Assembly: GCA_900315735.1 (NCBI GenBank)
Contig: ONAD01000014.1
Location: 17,453 to 81,452 of the forward strand
DNA: 64,000 nucleotides
Reading direction: 5' to 3'
Source of the DNA: an uncultured Lachnospiraceae bacterium
GTDB lineage: Bacteria > Bacillota > Clostridia > Lachnospirales > Lachnospiraceae
Part shown: positions 35,281 through 44,828 of the stretch, piece after piece
How positions within the stretch are numbered: the first letter of the stretch is position 1
Layout of the letters: every line of letters begins with the position of its first letter
The notes under the pieces: generated by a model
The model's database searches: none
What the model saw: the letters and a program-made list of their open reading frames with translations, nothing else
What the model was told of the DNA's origin: nothing
Translations under genes and position numbers: made by a program

Positions 35281-36144
35281 ATGAAGAAGAAAATGTTGAC
35301 TGTTTTACTGGCAGCCGCTATGACCGTTTCACTGGTTGGCTGTGGAAGTAAGGATGCAGATAAGAAAGACAATGCATCTGTCCAGAATACTGAAAATGCA
35401 CAGAGCGATAATGGTTCAGACCGGAAAGAGTTTGTTGTAGGATTTGACGCAGAATTTCCACCATATGGTTATATGGATGAGAATGGAGATTATACCGGAT
35501 TTGACCTTGAACTGGCACAGGAAGTATGTGACCGTAACGGATGGGAACTGGTAAAGAAACCGATTAACTGGGATTCTAAGGATATGGAGTTAGAGTCCGG
35601 TTCCATTAGCTGTATCTGGAACGGATTTACCATGAATGGAAGAGAAGATGATTATACATTCTCAGATCCATATGTAGACAACAGTATCGTTGTAGTAGTT
35701 GCAAAAGATTCTGATATCAATAAATTATCAGATCTGGCAGGAAAAGTAGTAGACGTTCAGGCTGATTCTTCAGGACTTGCAGCATTACAGGGAGATGATG
35801 CAACCGATGAAAATAAAGAGCTGACAGCATCCTTTGCTGAACTTCAGCAGGTAGCTGATTACAATACAGCATTTATGAACTTAGAGTCCGGAGCTGTAGA
35901 TGCTGTAGTCTTAGATATCGGAGTGGCAAAATACCAGATGTCATCCAGAGGAGATTCATTCCGTATGTTAGATGAGCAGGTATCCAGCGAGCAGTATGCA
36001 ATCGGATTTAAAAAGGGTAACACAGAGTTAAGAGATCAGGTTCAGAAGACCTTAGATGAGATGGTAAAAGATGGAACATTTACTACCATCGTAAATAACT
36101 ACAAAGATTATAATTTACCAGAAATGGTTTGCTTAGGAGAATAG
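35281..36144 (+). CDS. Amino-acid ABC transporter substrate-binding lipoprotein
   Basis: 287 residues from ATG 35,281 (GAGGAGGAA upstream); a longer frame from GTG 35,227 would spoil the signal peptide. Lipoprotein signal MKKKMLTVLLAAAMTVSLVGC, Cys at ~21, then an Asp/Asn-rich linker and a SBP_bac_3 domain (VGFDAEFPPYGYMDENGDYTGFDLELA, YAIGFKKGN). Binds a polar amino acid outside the cell. First gene of a three-gene importer operon. Confidence 0.93.
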   Translation: MKKKMLTVLLAAAMTVSLVGCGSKDADKKDNASVQNTENAQSDNGSDRKEFVVGFDAEFPPYGYMDENGDYTGFDLELAQEVCDRNGWELVKKPINWDSKDMELESGSISCIWNGFTMNGREDDYTFSDPYVDNSIVVVVAKDSDINKLSDLAGKVVDVQADSSGLAALQGDDATDENKELTASFAELQQVADYNTAFMNLESGAVDAVVLDIGVAKYQMSSRGDSFRMLDEQVSSEQYAIGFKKGNTELRDQVQKTLDEMVKDGTFTTIVNNYKDYNLPEMVCLGE

Positions 36145-36146
36145 AT

Positions 36147-36797
36147 ATGTCATTTATTGCTGTAGCACAGCAGCTGGGTTCCGGTATGCTGGCATCACTT
36201 TCTATATTTGTATTAACATTGGTATTTTCACTGCCGTTAGGACTTCTTGTGGCATTTGGAAGAAAGTCACGGATTAAGCCGGTGCAGTGGCTTGTAAAAT
36301 TATACATATCCATTATGCGTGGAACTCCGCTGATGCTTCAGCTTCTGGTTGTGTACTTCGGACCATATTATTTATTTGGCATCCGAATCTCCAAAGAGTA
36401 TAGCTTTTATGCAACAATCATTGGTTTCTCCATTAACTATGCGGCATATTTCGCAGAGATTTACCGTGCAGGAATCGAGGGAATCCCGGTAGGACAGTAT
36501 GAAGCAGCCAAGGTATTAGGCTACTCTAAGGCACAGACCTTCTGTAAGATTATTTTCCCACAGATGGTAAAACGTGTGGTGCCGCCGGTAACCAATGAAG
36601 TTATTACTCTGGTAAAAGATACTTCCATGGCATTTGTACTGGCTTATGCAGAAATGTTTACCATTGCAAAACAGATTGCTGCCCGTGTCAGCAGCATTAT
36701 GCCACTGTTCGTAGCAGGACTTTTCTACTACATTTTTAACTTTGTAGTGGCATTTATCATGGAACGAATTGAAAAGAAACTGAGTTATTATAAGTAA
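36147..36797 (+). CDS. Amino-acid ABC transporter permease
   Basis: 216 residues from ATG 36,147 with AGGAGA upstream. Five membrane helices; HisM/GlnP features MRGTPLMLQLLVVYFG and the EAA loop near residues 110-130 (GIEGIPVGQYEAAKVLGYS). Two bases after the binding protein gene. Forms a homodimeric channel. Confidence 0.94.
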   Translation: MSFIAVAQQLGSGMLASLSIFVLTLVFSLPLGLLVAFGRKSRIKPVQWLVKLYISIMRGTPLMLQLLVVYFGPYYLFGIRISKEYSFYATIIGFSINYAAYFAEIYRAGIEGIPVGQYEAAKVLGYSKAQTFCKIIFPQMVKRVVPPVTNEVITLVKDTSMAFVLAYAEMFTIAKQIAARVSSIMPLFVAGLFYYIFNFVVAFIMERIEKKLSYYK

Positions 36798-36810
36798 GGA
36801 GAGGAAAAGA

Positions 36811-37575
36811 ATGAAGCTGTTAGAGATAAAGAACGTAAAGAAAAGCTTTGGGGCTGTAGATGTACTTCATGACATTTCACTCTCCGTAGAACAGGGCGAG
36901 GTTGTAGCAATTATCGGTCCTTCCGGTTCCGGTAAATCAACACTGCTGCGCTGTGCCACACTCCTTGAGACGATGGATGAAGGAGAACTGGTTTATCTTG
37001 GCGAGCATGCAGTGTCAACCGGTGCGGATGGCAAATCCCAGTATGCAGGAAACGCAGAATTGAAAAAGATTCAGGGGTATTTCGGACTGGTATTTCAGAA
37101 CTTTAATCTGTTTCCACATTATTCCGTGTTAAAGAATCTGATGGATGCACCGGTACATGTGCAGAAGCGGAATAAAGAAGAAGTAAAGAAAGAAGCAATG
37201 GAGCTTCTTGAAAAAATGGGGTTATCCGATAAGGCAGACTGCTATCTATGCCAGCTTTCTGGTGGACAGCAGCAGAGAGTTGCCATTGCAAGAGCGTTAG
37301 CACTTCATCCACAGATTTTATTCTTCGATGAGCCAACCTCTGCATTAGATCCGGAGCTTACCGGAGAAATCTTAAAAGTAATCCGTCAGCTGGCAAGTGA
37401 GCATATGACCATGGTAATTGTAACCCATGAGATGGCATTTGCCAGAGATGTGGCTGACCGTGTCATTTTTATGGATGGCGGTTATATTATTGAACAGGGT
37501 GACCCGAAGGAAGTAATCGAGCATCCGAAAGAAGAGAGAACAAAGCAGTTCCTGGCAAGATTTGCCCAGAATTAG
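36811..37575 (+). CDS. Amino-acid ABC transporter ATP-binding protein
   Basis: 254 residues, RBS AAGGAGAGG. Walker A GPSGSGKST, Q-loop VFQNFNLFPH, signature LSGGQQQR, Walker B LFFDEPTSALD, H-loop VTHEM: a complete GlnQ/HisP-type ATPase. A ~10-residue insertion between strands 2 and 3 (VSTGADGKSQYAG) is common in Clostridia. Last gene of the importer operon. Confidence 0.95.
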   Translation: MKLLEIKNVKKSFGAVDVLHDISLSVEQGEVVAIIGPSGSGKSTLLRCATLLETMDEGELVYLGEHAVSTGADGKSQYAGNAELKKIQGYFGLVFQNFNLFPHYSVLKNLMDAPVHVQKRNKEEVKKEAMELLEKMGLSDKADCYLCQLSGGQQQRVAIARALALHPQILFFDEPTSALDPELTGEILKVIRQLASEHMTMVIVTHEMAFARDVADRVIFMDGGYIIEQGDPKEVIEHPKEERTKQFLARFAQN

Positions 37576-37593
37576 GATTGGGTAAAACCGGGA

Positions 37594-37621
37594 TTGCATT
37601 ATTTATAAAGTCTGCTATAAT
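37594..37621 (+). promoter_or_regulatory. Promoter of trkA-trkH
   Basis: -35 TTGCAT (37,594-37,599), 16-base spacer with TGC extension, -10 TATAAT (37,616-37,621). Confidence 0.55.
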
Positions 37622-37683
37622 TCGTCATAGGTATTTGCTTCAACGACCAATAAATATGTATGAGAACAAGCATAGGAGAAGCT

Positions 37684-39039
37684 ATGAAGATAATTATAGT
37701 GGGCTGTGGTAATGTAGGTGCAACACTTGCAGAACAGCTTAGTAAAGAAAAACATGATATTACAGTAATTGATTGCAGACAGCAGGCTGTAGAGGCAGTG
37801 ACCAATGTATGTGATGTAATGGGAATTATTGGAAATGGTGCAAGTTTTAATGCACAGACAGATGCAGGGATTGCAGATGCAGACCTTATGATTGCAGTGA
37901 CAGGTTCAGATGAACTGAATCTTTTATGCTGTCTGATCGCAAAAAAAGCAGGAGGCTGCCATACGATTGCAAGAGTCAGCAATCCTGTATACAGTAGAGA
38001 AATAGGTTTTATTAAAGAGGAATTAGGGTTGTCCATGATTATCAATCCACAGCTTGCAGCAGCACGCGAAATGGCGAGACTGCTGAAATTCCCTTCCGCG
38101 CTCAAAGTGGATTCATTTGCCAAGAGCCGGGTGGAATTAGTCAACTACCGGATTGAGGAGGACAACCCTCTTTGTAATATGCAGCTTAAGGATATGGGAA
38201 GCAGACTGCATTGTGACGTACTGATAGCAGTGGTTGAGCGTGGAGATGAAGTATATATTCCGGATGGTAATTTTGAGTTGAAAGCCAGGGATGAGATTTC
38301 TATTGTAGGGACACCGGCTAAAACTATTGAATTCTTTAAGAAACTGGGTGTGCCTACTTCTTCTGCGAGAGATGCACTGATTGTCGGTGGCGGAAGAACT
38401 TCTGTTTATCTTGCAAAGCAGCTTTTGGAAATGGGTATCCGTGTCAAAATTGTAGAGCGTGACGAAGAACGCTGCGAAGAATTAAATGAAATGGTTCCAA
38501 AGGCGATGATTATCTGTGGTGATGCAACAGATAAAGACCTTTTAATCGAAGAGGGATTGTTAGAGACAGAAGCCTTTGTGGCAACCACTAATTTTGATGA
38601 AGAGAATATCATGCTGGCATTGTTTGCAAAGAGTTTATCTTCTGCAAAACTGATTACTAAAGTTCATCGTATTTCTTATGATGATATTATTGACCAGTTA
38701 GATGTAGGAAGTATTATTTATCCGAAATTTATTACTTCCGAGAGTATTATCAAGTATGTACGTGCTATGAAAAACTCCATGGGAAGCAATATTGAGACAT
38801 TGTACCGGCTGAATGATAACCGGGTAGAAGCACTGGAATTTTTAATTAAAGAGGGTTCTCCGGTGGTTGGAATTCCATTGCAGGATCTTCGCTTGAAACC
38901 TAAGATGCTGATTGGATGTATCACCCATAAAGGAAAAGTGACCATTCCAAAAGGACAGAGTGTAATTGAAGTGGGAGATACGGTAATTCTTGTTACCACG
39001 ACGACAGGGTTACATGATATCTGGGATGCATTAAGGTAG
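37684..39039 (+). CDS. trkA: Trk potassium uptake system protein TrkA
   Basis: 451 residues from ATG 37,684 (GGAGAAGCT upstream; 37,660 is an alternative without RBS). Two RCK_N-RCK_C units: MKIIIVGCGNVGATLAEQLS and a second Rossmann start ALIVGGGRTSVYLAKQLLE near 232. Binds NAD(H)/nucleotides on the cytosolic side of TrkH and gates K+ uptake. Full length for a double-RCK TrkA. Followed after 10 bases by trkH. Confidence 0.95.
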   Translation: MKIIIVGCGNVGATLAEQLSKEKHDITVIDCRQQAVEAVTNVCDVMGIIGNGASFNAQTDAGIADADLMIAVTGSDELNLLCCLIAKKAGGCHTIARVSNPVYSREIGFIKEELGLSMIINPQLAAAREMARLLKFPSALKVDSFAKSRVELVNYRIEEDNPLCNMQLKDMGSRLHCDVLIAVVERGDEVYIPDGNFELKARDEISIVGTPAKTIEFFKKLGVPTSSARDALIVGGGRTSVYLAKQLLEMGIRVKIVERDEERCEELNEMVPKAMIICGDATDKDLLIEEGLLETEAFVATTNFDEENIMLALFAKSLSSAKLITKVHRISYDDIIDQLDVGSIIYPKFITSESIIKYVRAMKNSMGSNIETLYRLNDNRVEALEFLIKEGSPVVGIPLQDLRLKPKMLIGCITHKGKVTIPKGQSVIEVGDTVILVTTTTGLHDIWDALR

Positions 39040-39049
39040 GAGGCTTGTC

Positions 39050-40516
39050 ATGAATTATTCCATGATTCGATACATATTAAGCAGTGTTATATGCTTCGTG
39101 GGAATCTTTCTTCTGCTTCCGGCAGCAACAGCAGGTATTTATCAGGAAAAGGAAGGCTTTTTATATCTGATTACCGGACTTGCCTGTATGCTGATTGGGT
39201 TTTGGGGCAGAAGAAGAAAACCGAAGAGCAGTGTATTTTATTCAAAAGAAGGATTTGCAGCAGTTGCATTAAGCTGGATAATCCTCAGTCTGATTGGCGC
39301 ATTGCCAATGTATTTAACCGGAGAATTTCCATCTTATATTGATGCGTTATTTGAGACAATTTCCGGCTTTACGACAACAGGTTCAAGTATCTTAAGTGAT
39401 GTAGAGAAACTTTCCCGTGGAACAGCTTTCTGGCGTTGCTTTACCCACTGGATCGGTGGTATGGGTGTGCTGGTATTTATTATGGCAGTCATGCCCCTTT
39501 CCGACAGCTCCAGCATGCATCTGATGCGTGCAGAAAGCCCGGGACCAGCTGTTGGAAAACTGGTTCCAAAGGTAAAGACTACTGCAATGATTCTCTATGG
39601 AATCTATGTAGTCTTTACGGTGATTGAGATTATTGCGCTGTTAATAGCAGGAATGCCACTCTTTGATTCCATGACATTGACCTTTGGTACCGTGGGAACC
39701 GGTGGATTTGGACTATTAAACAGTAGTATAGCATCTTATAGTACAGCGGTGCAGATTATCATTACGGTATTTATGATTATCTGTTCCATTAATTTTACTG
39801 TATATTATATGTTTTTGATTAAGCGGCCGAAGGAAGCACTGATGTGTGAGGAAATGCGTTACTATCTTTTGATAGTATTCGGTTCGGCACTGCTTATTGC
39901 ATTTAATATCAGAGCCTGCTTTGCTTCTTTTGGAAAAGCATTCCAGCAGGCAATCTTTCAGGTGGCATCTGTTATCAGTACTACAGGATTTGCCACGGCA
40001 GATTTTAATCTCTGGCCGGAATTTTCAAGAATGATTCTGGTGCTTTTAATGTTTGTCGGAGCCTGTGCCGGAAGTACCGGCGGTGGATTTAAGGTTTCCC
40101 GTCTCATTATTATGGTAAAATCTGTCCGCAATGAAATTATGTCTGTGACCCATCCGAGAAGTGTGCAGAAGGTACATATGGACGGAAGACGAATACCGGA
40201 TAATGTGGTAAAGACTGTGTTATGCTATCTGGCAGGCTATGTTGTTATTCTTATCGTATCAGTGTTGTTAATCAGTCTTGATAATTTTGATATGACAACG
40301 AACTTTACAGCAGTTATGGCAACCTTTAATAATGTCGGACCGGGACTTAACAGGGTAGGACCGACCGGTAACTTTGGTGGGTTCAGTGTTTTATCCAAGC
40401 TGGTATTGATGTTTGACATGCTGGTTGGTCGATTGGAATTATACCCGATGTTAGTGATTTTTGCACCGGGTTTATGGCGGATTCATCCTCACCGCCATGT
40501 TGGCAAAGTTCAGTAA
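39050..40516 (+). CDS. trkH: Trk potassium uptake system protein TrkH
   Basis: 488 residues, RBS GTAGGAGG. Ten or more membrane helices in four M-P-M units; selectivity-type segments ISGFTTTGSSI, TFGTVGTGGFG, VISTTGFATAD and TFNNVGPGLN. Membrane channel of the TrkAH K+ system. Its transcript probably ends at the hairpin that overlaps the next gene's start. Confidence 0.95.
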   Translation: MNYSMIRYILSSVICFVGIFLLLPAATAGIYQEKEGFLYLITGLACMLIGFWGRRRKPKSSVFYSKEGFAAVALSWIILSLIGALPMYLTGEFPSYIDALFETISGFTTTGSSILSDVEKLSRGTAFWRCFTHWIGGMGVLVFIMAVMPLSDSSSMHLMRAESPGPAVGKLVPKVKTTAMILYGIYVVFTVIEIIALLIAGMPLFDSMTLTFGTVGTGGFGLLNSSIASYSTAVQIIITVFMIICSINFTVYYMFLIKRPKEALMCEEMRYYLLIVFGSALLIAFNIRACFASFGKAFQQAIFQVASVISTTGFATADFNLWPEFSRMILVLLMFVGACAGSTGGGFKVSRLIIMVKSVRNEIMSVTHPRSVQKVHMDGRRIPDNVVKTVLCYLAGYVVILIVSVLLISLDNFDMTTNFTAVMATFNNVGPGLNRVGPTGNFGGFSVLSKLVLMFDMLVGRLELYPMLVIFAPGLWRIHPHRHVGKVQ

Positions 40517-40535
40517 ATCTTAATAAATAATAAGG

Positions 40536-40595
40536 AATCCCTCCTTTGTCTGTATGCTATAATGTGTTTGGAATAGCAGACAGGCAGGAGGGATT
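40536..40595 (+). terminator. trkH terminator-like hairpin enclosing the promoter and RBS of the next gene
   Basis: AATCCCTCCT (40,536-40,545) is the exact complement of AGGAGGGATT (40,586-40,595); inside, GCTAT pairs with ATAGC, so the stem is ~20 bp with bulges. It is followed by TTTT and the ATG at 40,599. The right arm is the Shine-Dalgarno AGGAGG of the response regulator; a -10 TATAAT (40,558-40,563) lies in the loop. Confidence 0.65.
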
Positions 40596-40598
40596 TTT

Positions 40599-41402
40599 AT
40601 GAAAAACCGTATTCTTGTGGTGGATGATGAGAAGGAGATTGCAGACTTAGTAGAGATATATCTGGTAAGTGAGAAGTTTGACGTAATCAAGTGTTACGAT
40701 GGAGATACAGCAATAGATGCAATAGAGCATGAGAAAATTGACCTTGCAATTTTGGATATTATGCTGCCGGGGATTAGTGGACTGGAGCTGTGCCGCCGGA
40801 TTCGAAAAAAAGAGAATTATCCGGTTATTATGTTAACTGCAAAAGATTCCGAAGTGGATAAAGTAACCGGACTTACCATAGGAGCAGATGATTATGTGAC
40901 AAAACCGTTTCTTCCGCTGGAACTGGTTGCAAGAGTGAAGGCACAGTTACGCCGTTATGAGCACTATGGAGCAAGGACGGACCAGCCGGCAGAGAATATG
41001 TCTTTCGACGGTAATATAATAGAAAATACATCTGCAAATGGTTCATATGATGCGGCAGATGGAACTTATGCATCAAATCATGCAGGAACGGAATCGGATG
41101 ATACTATTATATGCCGTGGAATTTTGTTAAAGAAATGTGCACATGAATGCTATCTGGATGGAGATGGAATTTCACTTACACCGACAGAATTTACGATTTT
41201 GCAGGCGTTGTGTGAAGCAAAAGGCAGGGTACTCAGTGCGGAAGAGCTGTTTCATATTATCTGGAAAGACGAATATTATAGCAAAAGCAATAATACCATA
41301 ACCGTTCACATCCGGCATCTGCGGGAGAAACTTAAGGATACCGGTGAACGTCCAAAATACATTAAGACAGTGTGGGGAGTGGGATATAAGATTGAAGGAT
41401 GA
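40599..41402 (+). CDS. VanR-like OmpR-family response regulator
   Basis: 267 residues. Receiver domain 1-120 with acidic pair DDE near 9-11, phosphoacceptor Asp in LAILDIMLPG (~53), Lys in TKPF. The linker (~125-165) is unusually long and polar (Asn/Ala/Asp-rich). C-terminal winged helix (LTPTEFTILQALCEAKGRVLS ... VWGVGYKIEG split by a loop). Overlaps the kinase gene. VanR-like by overall similarity; no vancomycin-resistance ligase genes lie nearby, so the target is unknown. Confidence 0.9.
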   Translation: MKNRILVVDDEKEIADLVEIYLVSEKFDVIKCYDGDTAIDAIEHEKIDLAILDIMLPGISGLELCRRIRKKENYPVIMLTAKDSEVDKVTGLTIGADDYVTKPFLPLELVARVKAQLRRYEHYGARTDQPAENMSFDGNIIENTSANGSYDAADGTYASNHAGTESDDTIICRGILLKKCAHECYLDGDGISLTPTEFTILQALCEAKGRVLSAEELFHIIWKDEYYSKSNNTITVHIRHLREKLKDTGERPKYIKTVWGVGYKIEG

Positions 41403-42546
41403 CAATAATAAGAAAAAACTGGATTTTGCACCGGTAAGACGAAAAATATTTTCCCGGATTGTATTACTGATGGCAGGAGCTTTCTTTGGCATCTGGTTTC
41501 TCTACCAGTATGTGCTGCAGGGCAGATTTGCGGATGGAATTGTAAGGTTTCTTTATGATTTTACCAGCATGACTTATGAAGATGCGAGAGATTTCTATTG
41601 GCATAATATCGGAAATCACTTCGAACTGATTTTCTTTGGGGCAATTGCACTGGTATTCTGTCTGATGTTTTATTTCTTTTTAAATTCATTTACAAAATAT
41701 TTTCAGGAAATCGATGACGGAATCAATGTATTGGTGCATCATGATGGCAGACAGATCCGCATGTCAAAGGAAATGGCTGCCATGGAAGAAAAGTTAAACA
41801 GCGTGAATGCAACTTTAAACCGGCAGCTTTATGATATTCAGATGGCAGAGAAGAAGAAGGATGAGCTGGTATTGTATCTTGCCCACGATATCCGGACACC
41901 GCTTACCTCTGTGATTGGGTATCTGAAATTATTAGAGGAGATGCCGGATATTTCAAAAGAGCAGCAGGATAAATTTATCCATGTCACTCTGGAAAAAGCA
42001 CTGAGACTGGAAGTTCTGGTGAATGAATTTTTTGACATTACCCGCTTTAACCGGCAGGATATTGAACTGGCAACGACAGAGATAGACCTTTATTATATGC
42101 TGATGCAGCTGTCGGATGAAGTGTACCCGCTTCTTGCACCGGAACATAAGAAAGTGGAAATAAGGGCTGATGAAAATTGCAAAGTATATGGTGATGCGGA
42201 TAAGCTGGCACGTATTTTTAATAACATATTGAAAAATGCCATTGCTTACAGCAATCCGGACAGTACCATTGTCATTTCCGCATGGGAGGAGCCACCGGGA
42301 ACGGTTATCCTATTCAGTAATCAGGGGCAGACCATATCACCGGAAGAACAGCAGCGTATTTTTGATAAATTCTATCGGCGGGATGAAGCGAGACAGACCA
42401 ACAGCGGAGGAGCCGGACTGGGACTTGCCATAGCAAAAGAACTGGTGGATTTGCATGGAGGAAGCATCCGCGTAATGAGTGAAAACGGCTGGACGACATT
42501 TAAGGTCTGCCTGCCGAGACGGAAAATGCCGACAGCAAATAGTTAG
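41392..42546 (+). CDS. VanS-like sensor histidine kinase
   Basis: 384 residues from TTG 41,392; GTG 41,344 would extend it by 16 residues into the regulator gene, and neither start is certain. Two membrane helices (~20-40 and ~80-105) with a short outside loop. H-box YLAHDIRTPLTSVIGYL, N-box IFNNILKNAIAYS, F-box and GGAGLGLAIAKEL. The H-box region resembles VanS. Pairs with the regulator upstream; overlap implies coupled translation. Confidence 0.9.
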   Translation: MKDDNNKKKLDFAPVRRKIFSRIVLLMAGAFFGIWFLYQYVLQGRFADGIVRFLYDFTSMTYEDARDFYWHNIGNHFELIFFGAIALVFCLMFYFFLNSFTKYFQEIDDGINVLVHHDGRQIRMSKEMAAMEEKLNSVNATLNRQLYDIQMAEKKKDELVLYLAHDIRTPLTSVIGYLKLLEEMPDISKEQQDKFIHVTLEKALRLEVLVNEFFDITRFNRQDIELATTEIDLYYMLMQLSDEVYPLLAPEHKKVEIRADENCKVYGDADKLARIFNNILKNAIAYSNPDSTIVISAWEEPPGTVILFSNQGQTISPEEQQRIFDKFYRRDEARQTNSGGAGLGLAIAKELVDLHGGSIRVMSENGWTTFKVCLPRRKMPTANS

Positions 42547-42605
42547 CCGTTGATAAAAGGTAAGATTGCAGATGAAGATACAGACTGCCGGAATAGAAAC
42601 TCCGG

Positions 42606-42634
42606 TTGTATTTTCATGCGTATTATTTTATAAT
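42606..42634 (+). promoter_or_regulatory. Promoter very close to the acyltransferase start
   Basis: -35 TTGTAT (42,606-42,611), 17-base spacer, -10 TATAAT (42,629-42,634). Predicted transcription start 42,641-42,642 coincides with the ATG at 42,642; no Shine-Dalgarno precedes it. Confidence 0.5.
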
Positions 42635-42641
42635 ATTCGTT

Positions 42642-44168
42642 ATGAGTAAAGAAGAAAAAAAGCTAAGACAACAAAATAAAGAGAAGATAAAGCAGGAGAA
42701 GGCTGCTGCTAAAGCAGAAAGCAAGCAGCAGAAAGCCGCTGCCAAAGCAGAAAGCAAACAGGAAAAGCAGACTGCCAAGGCAGAGAGCAAGCAGGAAAAG
42801 CAGACTGCCAAAGAGCAGAGCCGGCAGCAGAAAGCTGTTTCGAAGGAACTGGAAAAGCAGGAGAAGCTGCAGCAGAAAGCAGAAGATAACAAGCGCCGTC
42901 ATACCGATATCAAATGGGACCGGCTGGATAATACGGCACATCTTTTTCCGGTAATTGCAGGAGAAGCAATGAGCAATGTGTACCGGATTGCAGTTACCTT
43001 AAATGAAGAGGTGCAGCCGGAGTATCTGCAGCAGGCACTGGATATTGTGCTTCCGAAATTTCCGGGCTTTAACTTAAGACTGCGCCAGGGAATTTTCTGG
43101 TATTATTTTGAAGAGAATGGCAAGAGTGCTCCAAGAGTACAGGAGGAAAGACATTTCCCATGCCGTTTTATCAGACAGAATAAGAATCATAGTTATCTTT
43201 TCCGTGTGACCTATTATAAATACCGGATTAATCTTGAGGTTTTTCATGTACTGACGGATGGTATGGGTGGAATCAATTTCTTAAAGGAACTGACGTATCA
43301 GTATTTAAGACTGGTGCATCCGGAGCTTAAGGAGAAGCTGGGAGATAAGTTAAGCAGTGATACATCCATGAACCGTGAGGACAGCTTTCTTAAGAATTAT
43401 AAGCACAGCCATGCTAAGGGATATAAAACCAAGAAAGCATATCTTATCAAAGGGGAAAAATTGCGAACCGATGAATTTGGAGTGATTCATGGATTTGTAA
43501 AGATTCCGGCATTGAAAGAGGTATGCCATCGCTATGGTGTCAGCATCAATGAGTATCTGGTTGCGGCATTTGCTTACAGCGTATATCAGGAATATCTGCA
43601 TGGCATGCCGGGCAAACGTCCGATTCGTGTGGCGGTTCCGGTGAATTTAAGACCGTATTTTAATTCCATTACCACCAAGAACTTTTTTACGGTAGTATCC
43701 GCAGAGTTTGAGCCGGTAAAGGAATCCTATACGTTTGAAGAAGTATTAAAGCTTACGACAGAGAGCCTTCATCAGCAGATTAATAAAGAGCATTTAGAGG
43801 AACTGTTTTCCTATAATGTTTCCAATGAAAAATTATTGATTGCAAGAGCAGTGCCGCTGTTTTTGAAAAATATTGCCATGCGTTATGTGTATACATCAGC
43901 AGCACTGGCAAATACATCAACCGTAACCAACATCGGAAATGTGAAGGTAGAAGAGGATTACCAGCCGTATATTAAGATGTTCTATGCATTCCTTGCCATG
44001 TCAAAGGGACAGAATATCAAAGGAACCATTTGTTCCTATCAGGATACGTTGGCATTTACCTTTAGTTCTGTTTTAAAAGATACATCCCTTCAGCGTGGAT
44101 TTTTCCGGAAACTGTCAGAGGATGGGCTGAATGTGGAAATAGAAAGTAATGGTGTGTATTATGAGTAA
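42642..44168 (+). CDS. Condensation-type acyltransferase with Lys/Gln/Ala-rich N-terminus
   Basis: 508 residues from ATG 42,642 (42,606 is possible). Residues ~5-85 are a highly charged coiled-coil-like stretch with repeated KAESKQ(E/Q)K blocks. The rest resembles alcohol acetyltransferase/condensation-domain proteins, with the catalytic H-x3-DG motif FHVLTDGMGG (H202, D206) and the structural motif VAVPVNLRPYF. Likely transfers an acyl group to a lipid, sugar or alcohol. Overlaps the DUF6320 gene by 8 bases, then an esterase follows: a three-gene operon. Confidence 0.8.
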   Translation: MSKEEKKLRQQNKEKIKQEKAAAKAESKQQKAAAKAESKQEKQTAKAESKQEKQTAKEQSRQQKAVSKELEKQEKLQQKAEDNKRRHTDIKWDRLDNTAHLFPVIAGEAMSNVYRIAVTLNEEVQPEYLQQALDIVLPKFPGFNLRLRQGIFWYYFEENGKSAPRVQEERHFPCRFIRQNKNHSYLFRVTYYKYRINLEVFHVLTDGMGGINFLKELTYQYLRLVHPELKEKLGDKLSSDTSMNREDSFLKNYKHSHAKGYKTKKAYLIKGEKLRTDEFGVIHGFVKIPALKEVCHRYGVSINEYLVAAFAYSVYQEYLHGMPGKRPIRVAVPVNLRPYFNSITTKNFFTVVSAEFEPVKESYTFEEVLKLTTESLHQQINKEHLEELFSYNVSNEKLLIARAVPLFLKNIAMRYVYTSAALANTSTVTNIGNVKVEEDYQPYIKMFYAFLAMSKGQNIKGTICSYQDTLAFTFSSVLKDTSLQRGFFRKLSEDGLNVEIESNGVYYE

Positions 44169-44826
44169 ATGTAAAAACTGTAATGTGGAAATCTTAGATG
44201 ACAGCCAGATTTGTCCGCTGTGCCACAGTGTATTAGAAGAGGGAAAAGAAGGACGCAATACTTATCCGGATGCATGGATTCCTACCCGAAGATTAAAATT
44301 TGTGACAAATATTATATTTTTTCTGGTGTTATTAGGCAGTGTGGCAGCAGGTTATCTCAATTATATCTGGTATCAGGGAAAACTCTGGAGCCTGATTGCA
44401 ATTGCAGGCCTTTGGTATCTGTTCCTGATTTTCCGGCTGGATATTTTAAGCAACAGTGGATACCGGACGAAAATCATAGCAACCACATTATCCGGAATTT
44501 TATATGTGATTCTGATTGACTGGGTAGTAGGATTCCATGGCTGGTCGGTTAATTATGTGCTTCCGGCAGGCATTATGCTGTTAGATGCAGGTATTGTATT
44601 GCTTATGATTATCAATTCCAGAAACTGGCAGAGTTATCTGATGTTCCAGTTATTTGGAATTGTATGCAGCCTGATACCGCTGCTTTTGATTGCACTTCAC
44701 ATCGTGACCCATCCGGGTTTAAGTGAACTGGCATTTGGAATATCGGTATTTTTATTCCTTGGAACACTGATTATCGGTGACCGAAGAGCCAGGTTAGAGT
44801 TAAAGAGAAGATTTCATGTAAGGTGA
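44161..44826 (+). CDS. Zinc-ribbon membrane protein (DUF6320-like)
   Basis: 221 residues. N-terminal zinc ribbon (C4-x2-C7, C18-x2-C21: CKNCNVE...CPLCH), then about six membrane helices from ~46 to ~205. Matches the DUF6320 type known beside condensation-type acyltransferases. The zinc ribbon is cytosolic if the usual topology holds. ATG lies within the last codons of the acyltransferase. May position the acyltransferase at the membrane; function unproven. Confidence 0.75.
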   Translation: MSKCKNCNVEILDDSQICPLCHSVLEEGKEGRNTYPDAWIPTRRLKFVTNIIFFLVLLGSVAAGYLNYIWYQGKLWSLIAIAGLWYLFLIFRLDILSNSGYRTKIIATTLSGILYVILIDWVVGFHGWSVNYVLPAGIMLLDAGIVLLMIINSRNWQSYLMFQLFGIVCSLIPLLLIALHIVTHPGLSELAFGISVFLFLGTLIIGDRRARLELKRRFHVR

Positions 44827-44828
44827 TT

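Noticed and set aside
40599..42546. VanRS-like pair considered as a vancomycin resistance locus.
   Set aside because: No D-Ala-D-Lac/Ser ligase, VanH, VanX or VanY genes are near; only the sensor pair resembles the family.
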